Positions 1 to 8,026 of a stretch of DNA of 13,385 nucleotides are shown here, piece by piece. Each line of letters starts with the position of its first letter. Within the stretch, counting starts at the first letter, position 1. The DNA is taken from contig JAKIUV010000071.1 of the NCBI GenBank assembly GCA_021647375.1, positions 1 to 13,385 on the forward strand. The letters run 5' to 3'. The DNA is from Robiginitomaculum sp. GTDB lineage: Bacteria; Pseudomonadota; Alphaproteobacteria; Caulobacterales; Maricaulaceae. Below the pieces are notes generated by a model. The model was not told where the DNA came from. It saw only the letters and a program-made list of their open reading frames with translations, and made no database searches. Position numbers and translations under genes: made by a program.

Positions 1-600
1 GGGGAGGGGGGTGTGGCCGACCGGGCGCGCCAGTTGGCCCAGCAGCCCGCCTGTGGATGTAGCGGCGGCGAGGCGGCCTTTATTATCCCGCGCCACGACG
101 CCAATCGTGCCCGTGTCTAGTTCATGGGGCAGGCGGGTGACACCGCGAATGATGTAATATTCCAACGGGTTTTCCACTTGTGTGCAGTTTTGCAGGGCGG
201 CGAAAGTCTGCGCCCCATTGCCCGCAAGCATGACATGGGGCGTGTGATCCAGTACGGCACGAGCGACCCGCACCGGATTTTTGAAACCCTTGAGCGCCGC
301 GACCGCGCCGACATTGCGGTTGGCTCCGTCCATGATGCAAGCGTCCAGCTCGTATTCGCCCGCAGAGTTTGGCCCTGTGCCTTTGCCCGCCACATACAGC
401 CCGGCATCTTCCAGCATGACCGCCAAGTCTTCGGCCACGTCTAGTGCGCAGGCATCGTCTAGTAGCATAGTGCGCCCTCGTTCGGCGACACTGCGCAGAT
501 GTTCTATTTGAACATCCTGTTCGGCTTTGTCGTAATTTCCGGCTCCGCCGTGGATAGCTAGGGCAATACTGTTTTGGTCTATTTTTAATATATTTGTCAT
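1..600 (-). CDS. Isoaspartyl peptidase / L-asparaginase family protein (Ntn hydrolase, partial)
   Basis: The frame is open from an ATG at 600-598 to the window edge: 200 codons, C-terminal part missing. The N-terminus has the family motif AIHGGAG (residues 15-21), followed by YVAGKGTGPNSAG and ELDACIMDG. The motif TGTIGVVARD places the predicted autocleavage site before Thr165, the catalytic nucleophile, and LAAATSTGG follows at 177-185. Family members are made as a precursor that cleaves itself into alpha and beta subunits and hydrolyse beta-aspartyl peptides and/or asparagine. The segment after the TSTGG motif is odd: where E. coli IaaA has GRVGDSPL, this protein reads RPVGHTPL, so the substrate-binding Arg and Asp appear as Pro193 and His196. 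The start follows a weak ribosome-binding site. Family assignment is firm; activity and substrate are uncertain. It is divergent from the TonB gene group. Confidence 0.88.
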   Translation of the reverse strand, partial: MTNILKIDQNSIALAIHGGAGNYDKAEQDVQIEHLRSVAERGRTMLLDDACALDVAEDLAVMLEDAGLYVAGKGTGPNSAGEYELDACIMDGANRNVGAVAALKGFKNPVRVARAVLDHTPHVMLAGNGAQTFAALQNCTQVENPLEYYIIRGVTRLPHELDTGTIGVVARDNKGRLAAATSTGGLLGQLARPVGHTPLP

Positions 601-727
601 GGGGAAACCTAACGCGAAGCAGGCTATTTGGCTATGAAAAATATAACACAATAAATAGTTATAATATACTATTGCAATTGTAGTGGCGTTATGTTATGTA
701 ATAACTATACTTGAATGGGAGGACAGT
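601..727. promoter_or_regulatory. AT-rich divergent promoter region (asparaginase-like gene / tonB group)
   Basis: This 127-bp gap must carry promoters for both directions. On the plus strand there is a perfect TATAAT at 660-665 without a convincing -35, a TATACT at 706-711, and TTGCAA (672-677) with a 17-nt spacer to TATGTA (695-700). Two dyads are present: AATAGT (654-659) with ACTATT (668-673), flanking the TATAAT, and GTTAT (693-697) with ATAAC (701-705). Such dyads could be operators, but short inverted repeats are common in AT-rich DNA. I see no recognisable Fur or Irr box, although TonB genes are often iron-regulated. A GGGAGGA ribosome-binding site at 718-724 serves the tonB-like gene. 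Confidence 0.35.
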
Positions 728-1357
728 ATGAAGTTGATAATGCGGGCAATAATAAGTGGGCCTGGAGCCTTTATCGTCACCACGGGATTAGCGCTGATTA
801 TGGCGAAAATGATCTATGTGCCGTTTGTGGATTTAGCAGACAAACCTGACAAAATGAGCTTTGTCATTAATCCGGAAATTATAGATGTGGTCGTCGCGCC
901 CAAGATCAAACCCAAAGAGTTAAAACTCATAACTCCGCCGCCAGCGCCGCCAATCATAGAGCGTCAAGCTCAGACCTTACCGACTATACCCATTGCTGAC
1001 ATGGATATGGCTATCCCGAAAATGGAACGGCTCCAACTAGACCCGACAACGGTTAGTTTGGTTGTAGCCGACAAAGACATACAGCCCATATTGCGCTTCG
1101 AGCCTAATATGCCGCCCCGCGCCCAAAAATCAGGCCATTGCATTGTCCGCCTTAGCGTCAATGCTTACGGCCAACCCTTTAATAATCTCGCGACTAAATG
1201 TTCGCAATCAATTTTCAAGCGCCCGACAATCAAGGCGGTCGCGAAATGGAAATACAACCCGAAAATCAAAGGCGGGCAGGCGGTGGACAGGCACGGTGTT
1301 GAAACCCTGATTACCTTCGCCCTGACCGACGAACGCGGTCGGCCAATACCGGAGTAG
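728..1357 (+). CDS. TonB-like energy transducer protein
   Basis: The protein has 209 residues. One N-terminal membrane segment (about residues 11-32) is followed by a periplasmic linker with a short proline-rich stretch (KPKELKLITPPPAPP, about 62-75) and a TonB C-terminal domain (about 125-198: GHCIVRLSVNAYGQP, then AVAKWKYNPKI, then VETLITFAL). TonB proteins use the proton motive force, through ExbB-ExbD, to drive uptake across outer-membrane TonB-dependent receptors. ATG 728 is chosen over an in-frame ATG at 683 because GGGAGGA lies 3-9 nt before it and the membrane segment follows directly. Cys138 and Cys158 could form a disulfide in the periplasm. The linker is short and poorly charged for a classical TonB. 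No exbB, exbD or receptor gene is in the window. The next gene starts 4 nt downstream, suggesting an operon. Confidence 0.85.
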   Translation: MKLIMRAIISGPGAFIVTTGLALIMAKMIYVPFVDLADKPDKMSFVINPEIIDVVVAPKIKPKELKLITPPPAPPIIERQAQTLPTIPIADMDMAIPKMERLQLDPTTVSLVVADKDIQPILRFEPNMPPRAQKSGHCIVRLSVNAYGQPFNNLATKCSQSIFKRPTIKAVAKWKYNPKIKGGQAVDRHGVETLITFALTDERGRPIPE

Positions 1358-1361
1358 TGTC

Positions 1362-2063
1362 ATGAAAAATTATGGAAGCTCAATATCCAAATTTGCACGA
1401 ATAATGGCTATGGAAGCAGGGCTGGTCTTGGCGGTAGCTACCTTAGTACCTGTGGCGACGGCGCAAGACAAGCAAGCCCGGATATTCTCCGCAAAGGCCG
1501 GGCAGATCGTCAACGATGCCGTACTGGCGAAAGATGAAAATAAATACGACCTCACAATTTCATTGCTCAAAGAAGCGTTGGAGAGCAAAACTTTGAGCAT
1601 CTATGAAACCGCTATGATTTATCAGTTATTGGGGTCGTCTCTATATGAGTTAAACCAGTATAAAGATGCGGTAGACGCCTTTGAGGCAGCCATATCATCG
1701 GGCGGCCTGTTACCAAATGAAGCCACAAATTTGCGTCTTAATATCGCACAACTATTAATCGCAAATGGTAAACCCGCTGAAGGTGCGCAAATGTTAGAAG
1801 ATTGGGCCGTAGACGGCGGCGTGCTACAGCCAAATCACATTGCATATCTCTGGCAAGCTTGGTCACAAGCGGAACAATATGACCGGGCTTTACCGTGGGC
1901 GGAGAAATGGTTTGCTAATGCTAAGCCAAAAGATGCTAAACATTACGAAACACTCTATTTTTTCTACGACACGCTGAATATGACGCATGAAAAACAAATG
2001 CTATTGCAACAAATGGATATTTCCTTGCGGCAAAGTGCGCTTGTGTTAAGGAATAGACAGTAA
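1362..2063 (+). CDS. Secreted TPR-repeat protein next to tonB-like gene
   Basis: The protein has 233 residues. Residues 1-34 look like a signal peptide with a hydrophobic core (GLVLAVATLVPV) and an ATA cleavage site before Gln35. The rest is helical with TPR-like repeats: about 63-112 (ISLLKEALES, then ETAMIYQLLGSSLYELNQYKDAVDAFEAAI), a second unit at about 120-148 and a third at about 158-190 (AYLWQAWSQAEQYDRALPWAEKW). TPR domains bind other proteins; there is no catalytic motif. The ATG lies 4 nt after the tonB-like stop, and the ribosome-binding site GGAG (1351-1354) sits inside the end of that gene, so the two are probably translated together. TPR proteins are known partners of some TonB systems, so a periplasmic accessory role is a reasonable inference. 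The exact function is unknown. Confidence 0.8.
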   Translation: MKNYGSSISKFARIMAMEAGLVLAVATLVPVATAQDKQARIFSAKAGQIVNDAVLAKDENKYDLTISLLKEALESKTLSIYETAMIYQLLGSSLYELNQYKDAVDAFEAAISSGGLLPNEATNLRLNIAQLLIANGKPAEGAQMLEDWAVDGGVLQPNHIAYLWQAWSQAEQYDRALPWAEKWFANAKPKDAKHYETLYFFYDTLNMTHEKQMLLQQMDISLRQSALVLRNRQ

Positions 2064-2108
2064 GCCAAACCATAGAGTTTGGAATTTGAGGACAATAAAG
2101 GCTCCTGA

Positions 2109-2930
2109 ATGGTTATTGTAAAATGGGCAATTCTTGCTGTCATTGGACTTTATTTGGTGGCTTTGTTGGCCGTGTATTTTGCCCAGCGCAGATTTATGTA
2201 TTTCCCGCCCGAGGAGGCTGTCCCCAGTTGGTTTCTGGACGAGTATGACGAGCGGATATTACCAATTCCCGTCGCCGGTATTGGCGAAATAAAATCCATA
2301 TATAGTCCGCCGCCTGAGGAAGGCGCTCCGGTAATATTATTTATCCACGGCAACGGTAGTGCCGCCTATCAATATACTGACCATTTTGCCGCGTTTAAGG
2401 CGTGGGGTGTTGGCTATCTCGCGGTTGAGTTTCCGGGCTATGCTGGCAATCCGGGCGTGCCTAATGAGACAAATATTCTGCGCACGTCTCTGGCCAATTA
2501 TGACAGACTTATCGATAAAGGCATAAAGCCCGGGAACATCGTCATTTATGGTGATAGCTTGGGCGCAGCTTGTGCCGTGCATGTAGCCAGCGCGCGCCAA
2601 TCCGCTGGCCTAATCCTATCTGCGCCATTTTTGTCCATGCAGGCCATGGCCCGCAAGCAAATGCCGTGGTTTCCGACATCGTTACTACTTAAGGACAAAT
2701 ATCGTTCTGATTTGAAAATGCCGTCGGTTACGGAACCGCTCTTGGTGTTACACGGCGGTGCAGACGCGTTAATCCCGCCCACACAAGGTAAAGCGCTTTA
2801 CGACCTGCACCTTGGTGACCCGCAGAGCGGTGAAAAGAAATTCATCCTGCTTAAAGGTGGTCAACACCATATGTGGAACACAGAAATGCCGTCGCATATT
2901 AAAGCGGCGATCGAGAGATTTTCCCCTTAA
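2109..2930 (+). CDS. Membrane-anchored alpha/beta hydrolase (serine hydrolase, BEM46/ABHD13-like)
   Basis: The protein has 273 residues. An N-terminal membrane segment (about 5-25) is followed by QRRFMYFPPE, typical of this COG1073-type group. The hydrolase fold has the oxyanion motif HGNG (80-83), nucleophile elbow GDSLG with Ser150, acid Asp219 in HGGADALIPP, and His253 or His254 in GGQHHMWN. The full catalytic triad is therefore present. Members of the group hydrolyse esters or thioesters; the substrate cannot be read from sequence. The active domain most likely lies outside the inner membrane, next to the TonB/TPR products. A 45-nt gap with GAGGA and AAAGG motifs precedes the ATG, so it may be the third gene of the tonB transcript. 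Its stop is 8 nt from the end of convergent secA, with no visible terminator between them. Confidence 0.88.
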   Translation: MVIVKWAILAVIGLYLVALLAVYFAQRRFMYFPPEEAVPSWFLDEYDERILPIPVAGIGEIKSIYSPPPEEGAPVILFIHGNGSAAYQYTDHFAAFKAWGVGYLAVEFPGYAGNPGVPNETNILRTSLANYDRLIDKGIKPGNIVIYGDSLGAACAVHVASARQSAGLILSAPFLSMQAMARKQMPWFPTSLLLKDKYRSDLKMPSVTEPLLVLHGGADALIPPTQGKALYDLHLGDPQSGEKKFILLKGGQHHMWNTEMPSHIKAAIERFSP

Positions 2931-2938
2931 TGCTTTCT

Positions 2939-5710
2939 CTAAAGCTTACCGTGGCAATGTTTAAACTTTTTCCCGGATGTGCAGGGGCAGGGCGCGTTCC
3001 TTGGGATGCGGCCATTTTGGGCTATATAGGCATCTATGTCAAAACCAGCAGCTGCGCCATTTGGCTCGGATTGCGCGAGCATGTCTTGAGGCGACCTTGC
3101 CATTGGTGGGCTGAGGGGGGCGGCCATAGGCGCACGTAAATCAGGTTGGGGTTTTGGTTGGTTGGCAAAAATGCCTGGATCAAAATCGTCGTAATCATCT
3201 GGATTAAAGCTTGTAGCCGGCTCTGGTTCTGGTGGACGGGTATCAATTTGCAAATTCATCAATAGTTTAGTGACGCCTTCGCGCAAATTGGTCAGGAGTT
3301 GGTCAAACAATGTGAACGCTTCGGATTTATATTCGTTCAACGGGTCGCGCTGGCCGTATGAGCGCCAGCCAACTACGGATTTAAGATGATCCAAATGCTG
3401 GAGGTGTTCGCGCCAATTGGTGTCGATAACCTGTAAAAGAACCTGTTTTTCAACAGACTGCATGGTTGGGCGGTCTATCTGTGCTGTACGCTCTTTGAAA
3501 GCTTTATCAGCAGCCTCTTTAAATCGCTCCAACATTTCTTCGTCGGCAATGCCTTCCTCGGCAGCCCAGTCTGCGAATGGCAATTGCAAATTCATCAAAC
3601 GGTCGGTCTCCGTCGTCAAACCTTCGATGTCCCATTGTTCCGCATAAGCTTTTTTAGGCACATGAGTTTCGATCAGGTCTTCACAAATATGGTGTCGCAT
3701 GTCTTCGACCACATCCGACACATCGTCGTCAGTCATAAATTCAAGGCGTTGCTCGAATATGGTTTTGCGTTGGTCGTTTTGCACATCATCATATTTCAGC
3801 AAGTTCTTGCGAATGTCAAAGTTACGGGTTTCAACCCGAGCTTGGGCGCGTTCAACGGCTTTGGACATAAAACGGTTGGTCAAGCTCTCGCCTTCTTCCC
3901 AACCCATTTTGCTCATCATGGTTTTGAGGCGGTCGCCGCCAAAAATCCGCATTAGGTCGTCTTCGGTGGAAATGTAAAACTTGGAGCGTCCCGGATCGCC
4001 TTGACGCCCCGTCCGCCCCCGAAGTTGATTGTCAATCCGGCGACTTTCGTGGCGTTCCGTACCCAGAACATAAAGCCCGCCTGCGTCCAGCGCTCGTTGT
4101 TTAAGAGCCGCAACATCTGCGGTGAGTTTTGCTATGCGGGCATCGCGTTCGCTATCGCTTTCGCCGTCCACAGCTTCTTGTTCGATGCGCATATCGAGAT
4201 TGCCGCCGAGTTGGATATCCGTACCCCGGCCTGCCATATTTGTCGCAATAGTAATGGCACCCGGCACACCGGCCTGAGAGATGATTGAGGCTTCTTGTTC
4301 ATGATAGCGGGCGTTTAAGACCTGATGGCGAATGCCTTTTTCGGTAAGGAATTTCGAAAGCAACTCTGATTTCTCAATAGATACAGTACCGACCAACATG
4401 GGCTGGCCTTTGGTTTGGCACTCACGAATTTCGTCGACAATAGCGTTAAATTTTTCCCGCTCGGTGCGGTAGATAACATCGTCCGAGTCTATACGCAAGA
4501 TTTCGCGGTTGGTCGGGATTTCCAGCACATTGAGTTTATATATATCGTAAAATTCTGATGCTTCGGTCAAAGCCGTACCTGTCATGCCGGACAATTTTTC
4601 AAACAGACGGAAATAGTTTTGGAATGTCACTGAGGCCAATGTCACATTCTCGGACTGGATTTCTACGCGTTCTTTGGCTTCGATAGCTTGGTGCAGACCG
4701 TCGGACAGGCGTCGCCCCTCCATCATCCGACCCGTAAATTCGTCGATCAACATAACTTGGTTGTCCTTGACGATATAATCTTTGTTATCTGTATAGAGTT
4801 TGTGAGCGCGCAAAGCTTGATTAATATGGTGTACCATAGTGACATTTTCGATGTCGTATAGGCTTTCACCCTCCAGCAGACCTTGCTCGCGCAAAATATT
4901 TTCAATCTGCTCGGTGCCAGCTTCGTTAAAGACAGCGGTTTTCGCTTTTTCGTCAATTTCGTAGCCGTCTTCGGATATAAGGGGAATAAAGGTGTCGATT
5001 AGTTTGTAAAAGTCGGAACGATCATCGGTTGGGCCTGAAATGATGAGCGGGGTACGGGCTTCGTCGATCAAGATACTGTCAATTTCGTCGATAATTGCAA
5101 AATGATGGCCGCGCTGCGCCATGGTCTCTAGCGAGTATTTCATATTGTCGCGCAGATAATCAAAACCAAATTCGTTGTTGGTGCCGTAGGTGACATCACA
5201 ATCATAGGCCGCCTTGCGCTGGTGGTCGTCAAGCCCGTGCACCACACAACCTGTTGACAGGCCAAGAAAAGAATAAATCTCGCCCATCCACTCTGCATCG
5301 CGAGAGGCTAAATAATCATTGACCGTAACCACATGCACGCCGCGCTGGGGGATTGCGTTGAGATATACGGCTAGAGTAGCCACAAGAGTTTTACCCTCGC
5401 CCGTGCGCATTTCTGCAATCTCGCCACGGTGCAGGGACATGCCGCCAATGAGCTGCACATCATAATGGCGCTGCCCCAATGTCCGCTTGGCGGCTTCACG
5501 GACTGTGGCAAAGCTTTCCACCATTAAATCGTCCAGGGTTTCGCCGCTGGCGTAACGCTGTTTGAACTCTGCAAATTTTGCTTGCAACTCTTCGTCGCTC
5601 AGAGCTTCGAATTTTGGCTCGATTGCATTGATTTTATCTACGGTTGGCCGCATTTTCTTGAGCTTGCGGTCATTTTCCGAGCCGAACATTTTCTTCGCGA
5701 TACCTAACAT
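2939..5710 (-). CDS. secA: Preprotein translocase subunit SecA (ATPase)
   Basis: The protein has 923 residues, in the normal range. SecA is the motor ATPase that pushes unfolded preproteins through SecYEG. Visible motifs are Walker A MRTGEGKT (101-108), DEID Walker B (208-211) followed by SILIDEARTPLIISG, FTGRMMEGRRLSDGLHQAIEAKE, ATNMAGRGTDIQLGGN, RRIDNQLRGRTGRQGDPG in helicase domain 2, and SQRDPLNEYKSEAF-like wing/scaffold residues near the C-terminus. A C-terminal zinc-binding SEC-C tail (CPCTSGKKFKHCHG, Cys908, Cys910, Cys919, His920) fits SecB and membrane binding. A longer in-frame reading starts at 5800, but ATG 5710 gives the typical N-terminus MLGIAKKMFGS and has AAGGA 5 nt upstream. 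It is divergent from the PPIase lipoprotein gene and convergent with the hydrolase. Confidence 0.98.
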   Translation of the reverse strand: MLGIAKKMFGSENDRKLKKMRPTVDKINAIEPKFEALSDEELQAKFAEFKQRYASGETLDDLMVESFATVREAAKRTLGQRHYDVQLIGGMSLHRGEIAEMRTGEGKTLVATLAVYLNAIPQRGVHVVTVNDYLASRDAEWMGEIYSFLGLSTGCVVHGLDDHQRKAAYDCDVTYGTNNEFGFDYLRDNMKYSLETMAQRGHHFAIIDEIDSILIDEARTPLIISGPTDDRSDFYKLIDTFIPLISEDGYEIDEKAKTAVFNEAGTEQIENILREQGLLEGESLYDIENVTMVHHINQALRAHKLYTDNKDYIVKDNQVMLIDEFTGRMMEGRRLSDGLHQAIEAKERVEIQSENVTLASVTFQNYFRLFEKLSGMTGTALTEASEFYDIYKLNVLEIPTNREILRIDSDDVIYRTEREKFNAIVDEIRECQTKGQPMLVGTVSIEKSELLSKFLTEKGIRHQVLNARYHEQEASIISQAGVPGAITIATNMAGRGTDIQLGGNLDMRIEQEAVDGESDSERDARIAKLTADVAALKQRALDAGGLYVLGTERHESRRIDNQLRGRTGRQGDPGRSKFYISTEDDLMRIFGGDRLKTMMSKMGWEEGESLTNRFMSKAVERAQARVETRNFDIRKNLLKYDDVQNDQRKTIFEQRLEFMTDDDVSDVVEDMRHHICEDLIETHVPKKAYAEQWDIEGLTTETDRLMNLQLPFADWAAEEGIADEEMLERFKEAADKAFKERTAQIDRPTMQSVEKQVLLQVIDTNWREHLQHLDHLKSVVGWRSYGQRDPLNEYKSEAFTLFDQLLTNLREGVTKLLMNLQIDTRPPEPEPATSFNPDDYDDFDPGIFANQPKPQPDLRAPMAAPLSPPMARSPQDMLAQSEPNGAAAGFDIDAYIAQNGRIPRNAPCPCTSGKKFKHCHGKL

Positions 5711-5828
5711 GGTCATCCTTGAATTTTTTACGTGCGTGATTAAGCATGATATTACAAATAATCTTGTTGGTGACTTAAGGACGCTAAGCTTGTAAGTCAA
5801 TAATCTGCGGTCAATATATGAGGATGAT
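5711..5828. promoter_or_regulatory. secA / ppiC divergent promoter region with inverted repeat
   Basis: This 118-bp gap separates two divergent genes. It holds a perfect 7-bp inverted repeat, TGACTTA (5771-5777) and TAAGTCA (5793-5799), with arm centres 22 bp apart, about two helical turns. On the minus strand the right arm overlaps TTGACT, a candidate -35 for secA, and the left arm falls 17 nt further, at the -10 position (TAAGTC, a poor match). The arrangement would suit a repressor or a dyad-binding regulator, but it is only a pattern. Ribosome-binding sites are AAGGA for secA and AGGA (5821-5824) for the GTG start of the PPIase gene. Confidence 0.35.
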
Positions 5829-6746
5829 GTGACAAAAATAACATTAAAATTTTTCTTGGTGGCCAGCTTGTTATCTGGGCTGGCTTTAGGGGCTTGTCAA
5901 GGCGGGCCAATGGTGGGCGAAAAAACACCATTGAATACCAAAATTGTCCGGCTCGGCGATACGGTTGTTGCGGAAGTTGACGGCACCAGTATTTATCTGT
6001 CTGATATTGAACATGCCGCCCTCACAAAAGGCACGATTACGCCCGGCCAACCCTTGACCCCGAAAGATCCGGTATTTCAAACGATGCTCGACGAGCTTAT
6101 TGACCAGCGTTTACTGGCACTTGAGGCTCTGCGGCGCTCATTAGACCAAAACGACGAGACGCGCCGACGCCTTGCTGTAGCGCGGGAGCGTATTTTGGCC
6201 AATGTTGTGGTGGAGAAATTATTGGCTGAGAAAGTCACGGACGAAAGCGTTAAGCGCATGTATGACGAACAGCGCGCCTTACAAGGCAATGCCGAACAGG
6301 TGCGGGCGCGCCAAATCGTGGTTGAGACAGAGGAGCTAGCCAATGAGCTTAAAGACCTTGTGGAAAAGGGCGGAGACTTCTCCGCTTTGGCCAAGGAATT
6401 TTCTACTGATCCGTCAACCCGAGATATTGGCGGCGATTTGGGGTATTTTTCCGAGAACGCTATGGAAGAAGTGATTGCGTCTACCGCGTTTTCTTTGGAG
6501 AAAGGCGCTATATCCGAGCCGTTCAAGACTGGTGATGGTTGGCATATTCTCACTATTCTTGACCGCCGGGCTATGCCAAGGCCAGATATTAAGACGGTTA
6601 GACCGGAAATCGTTAGCTTTATGACCTATGAGGAAATTCAAAAACTGCTGAAGTCCTTGCGCGCGAACAGTGACATTCAACTTAAAACGGGCAAAAAATC
6701 GTCCGCCGTCAACCCAGAAACTAGCGAGAAACCAGATGCACCTTAA
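5829..6746 (+). CDS. Parvulin-type peptidyl-prolyl cis-trans isomerase, predicted lipoprotein
   Basis: The protein has 305 residues and starts at GTG 5829 behind AGGA. Residues 1-23 form a lipoprotein signal with lipobox LGAC, so Cys23 is the likely lipidated residue. A SurA/PrsA-like N-terminal chaperone region follows (about 44-135: VAEVDGTSIYLSDI, then LDELIDQRLLALEALRR). The rotamase (PpiC) domain spans about 156-246: VRARQIVVETEELA, GGDFSALAKEFSTDPSTRDIGGDLGYF, and GAISEPFKTGDGWHILTILDRR. It should catalyse prolyl isomerisation and assist folding of exported proteins, anchored by its lipid in the envelope. It shares a divergent promoter region with secA, which fits a role just after translocation. 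The last 11 nt overlap the start of argJ. The C-terminal tail (about 285-305) is charged and probably disordered. Confidence 0.92.
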   Translation: MTKITLKFFLVASLLSGLALGACQGGPMVGEKTPLNTKIVRLGDTVVAEVDGTSIYLSDIEHAALTKGTITPGQPLTPKDPVFQTMLDELIDQRLLALEALRRSLDQNDETRRRLAVARERILANVVVEKLLAEKVTDESVKRMYDEQRALQGNAEQVRARQIVVETEELANELKDLVEKGGDFSALAKEFSTDPSTRDIGGDLGYFSENAMEEVIASTAFSLEKGAISEPFKTGDGWHILTILDRRAMPRPDIKTVRPEIVSFMTYEEIQKLLKSLRANSDIQLKTGKKSSAVNPETSEKPDAP

Positions 6747-7968
6747 ACGCTCTCCCCTCGCTCCGAGCCACTTTCCCGATATGCCGCATATTGGTGGTGT
6801 GCAAATGTGGACGGCGAAAACAGGCGCGAAATACCAAGGTCGTCCGGATGTATTGCTGGTTAAACTAGCCGGGGAAAGCAGGGTTGCCAGTGTGTTTACC
6901 AAATCTACCGCGCCCGGTGCGCCTGTGGAATGGTCTAAGGCGTGTTTGGCACGCGGCGCGAATGCTGGCCTTTTGGTCAATGCCGGAAATGCCAATGTTT
7001 TTACCGGACAAATAGGGCGCGACGGGGTGCGCGATATGGCCAATATGGCCGCTGGGAAAATCGGATGCGAAGCACAGGATGTTTATGTGGCTTCCACTGG
7101 CGTTATCGGTGAACCACTCATCCTGTCGCCAATTGAACAGGGCGTTAAGGGCATTCAGGTGGCGGACGTCAATTGTAGTTGGGAAGATGCGGCCCGGGCT
7201 ATCTCTACCACCGATACCTACCCCAAAGGCTCGGCTCAATCCTGTACTCTTGACGGCGCGCCCGTGCATATTTGCGGTATCGCCAAAGGTTCCGGCATGA
7301 TTGCGCCTGATATGGCGACCATGCTTTCATTTATCTTTACCGATGCCAATATCTCCCGCGCGGTATTGCAGGTATTGCTGAGCGAACTGAACGAAACCAG
7401 CTTCAATGCTATTACTGTGGATAGCGATACGTCTACCAGCGATACAGTGTTGTTGGCGGCAACTGCACAGGCATCTCATGGGGAAATTAACGATATTAAC
7501 GATCCGGAGTTGGTAAGTTTCAAGAGGGCGCTCGGGCTGGTTATGCACGATTTGGCACATCAGGTGGTCAAAGACGGCGAGGGGGCTAGTAAATTTGTCG
7601 AAATTTGCGTCACCGGGGCGGAGTCGGGTTCCGCCGCCAAAGCCATCGCCATGAGCATTGCCAATTCACCTTTGGTCAAAACGGCTATTGCTGGCGAAGA
7701 TGCCAATTGGGGGCGTATTGTTATGGCGGTTGGTAAATCGGGCGCGCACGCCAATCGCGACAAGCTCGCCATTTATTTCGGCCCACATTTAGTTGCCAAA
7801 GACGGCTACCGTGCGCCAGAATATGATGAAGACAGGTTGGCTGGCTATATGAAGAACTCGGAATTGAAAATCCGGGTAGATGTTGCTGTGGGTACAGAAA
7901 GCTTCACCGTCTGGACATGCGATCTTACCCACGGATATATCGATATTAACGCAGATTATCGTAGCTAA
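6736..7968 (+). CDS. argJ: Bifunctional ornithine acetyltransferase / N-acetylglutamate synthase ArgJ
   Basis: The protein has 410 residues. ArgJ transfers the acetyl group from N-acetylornithine to glutamate; bifunctional forms also use acetyl-CoA. This gives the recycling arginine pathway in the cytoplasm. Visible signatures are the start RSPLAPSHFPDMPHIGGV, VNAGNANVFTG (81-91), the oxyanion motif ASTGVIGEPL (119-128), KGSGMIAPDMATML (184-197) with autocleavage expected between Ala194 and Thr195, the Thr being the nucleophile, and EDANWGRIVMAVGKSGA near the C-terminus. ATG 6736 gives the family's usual N-terminus; the open frame extends further upstream only because it runs inside the PPIase gene. 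It overlaps the PPIase stop by 11 nt, so translation is probably coupled. Whether it is bifunctional or monofunctional cannot be told by eye. Confidence 0.97.
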   Translation: MHLKRSPLAPSHFPDMPHIGGVQMWTAKTGAKYQGRPDVLLVKLAGESRVASVFTKSTAPGAPVEWSKACLARGANAGLLVNAGNANVFTGQIGRDGVRDMANMAAGKIGCEAQDVYVASTGVIGEPLILSPIEQGVKGIQVADVNCSWEDAARAISTTDTYPKGSAQSCTLDGAPVHICGIAKGSGMIAPDMATMLSFIFTDANISRAVLQVLLSELNETSFNAITVDSDTSTSDTVLLAATAQASHGEINDINDPELVSFKRALGLVMHDLAHQVVKDGEGASKFVEICVTGAESGSAAKAIAMSIANSPLVKTAIAGEDANWGRIVMAVGKSGAHANRDKLAIYFGPHLVAKDGYRAPEYDEDRLAGYMKNSELKIRVDVAVGTESFTVWTCDLTHGYIDINADYRS

Positions 7969-8026
7969 TAACAAAATTTATTAACCATGCCCCTAAACAG
8001 GGTCTTAATACGAAAGACATATAGAG

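Noticed and set aside
683..727. 15-residue upstream extension of the TonB-like protein
   Set aside because: The ATG at 683 lacks a ribosome-binding site and would put acidic residues before the membrane segment; ATG 728 has GGGAGGA.
2931..2938. Terminator between the convergent hydrolase and secA genes
   Set aside because: The gap is 8 nt and I see no strong hairpin with a T-run at either end; any termination signal would lie inside the coding sequences.
5711..5800. 30-codon in-frame N-terminal extension of SecA
   Set aside because: The extension does not resemble SecA N-termini, has no ribosome-binding site, and ATG 5710 has AAGGA and a canonical MLGIAKK start. An arrest-type leader peptide was considered but nothing supports it.
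6670..6735. Upstream extension of ArgJ
   Set aside because: It lies within the PPIase coding sequence and does not match ArgJ N-termini; the start at 6736 does.
7991..8002. CCCT-AAAC-AGGG hairpin between argJ and mutT
   Set aside because: Only a 4-bp stem with no T-run; too weak to call a terminator.
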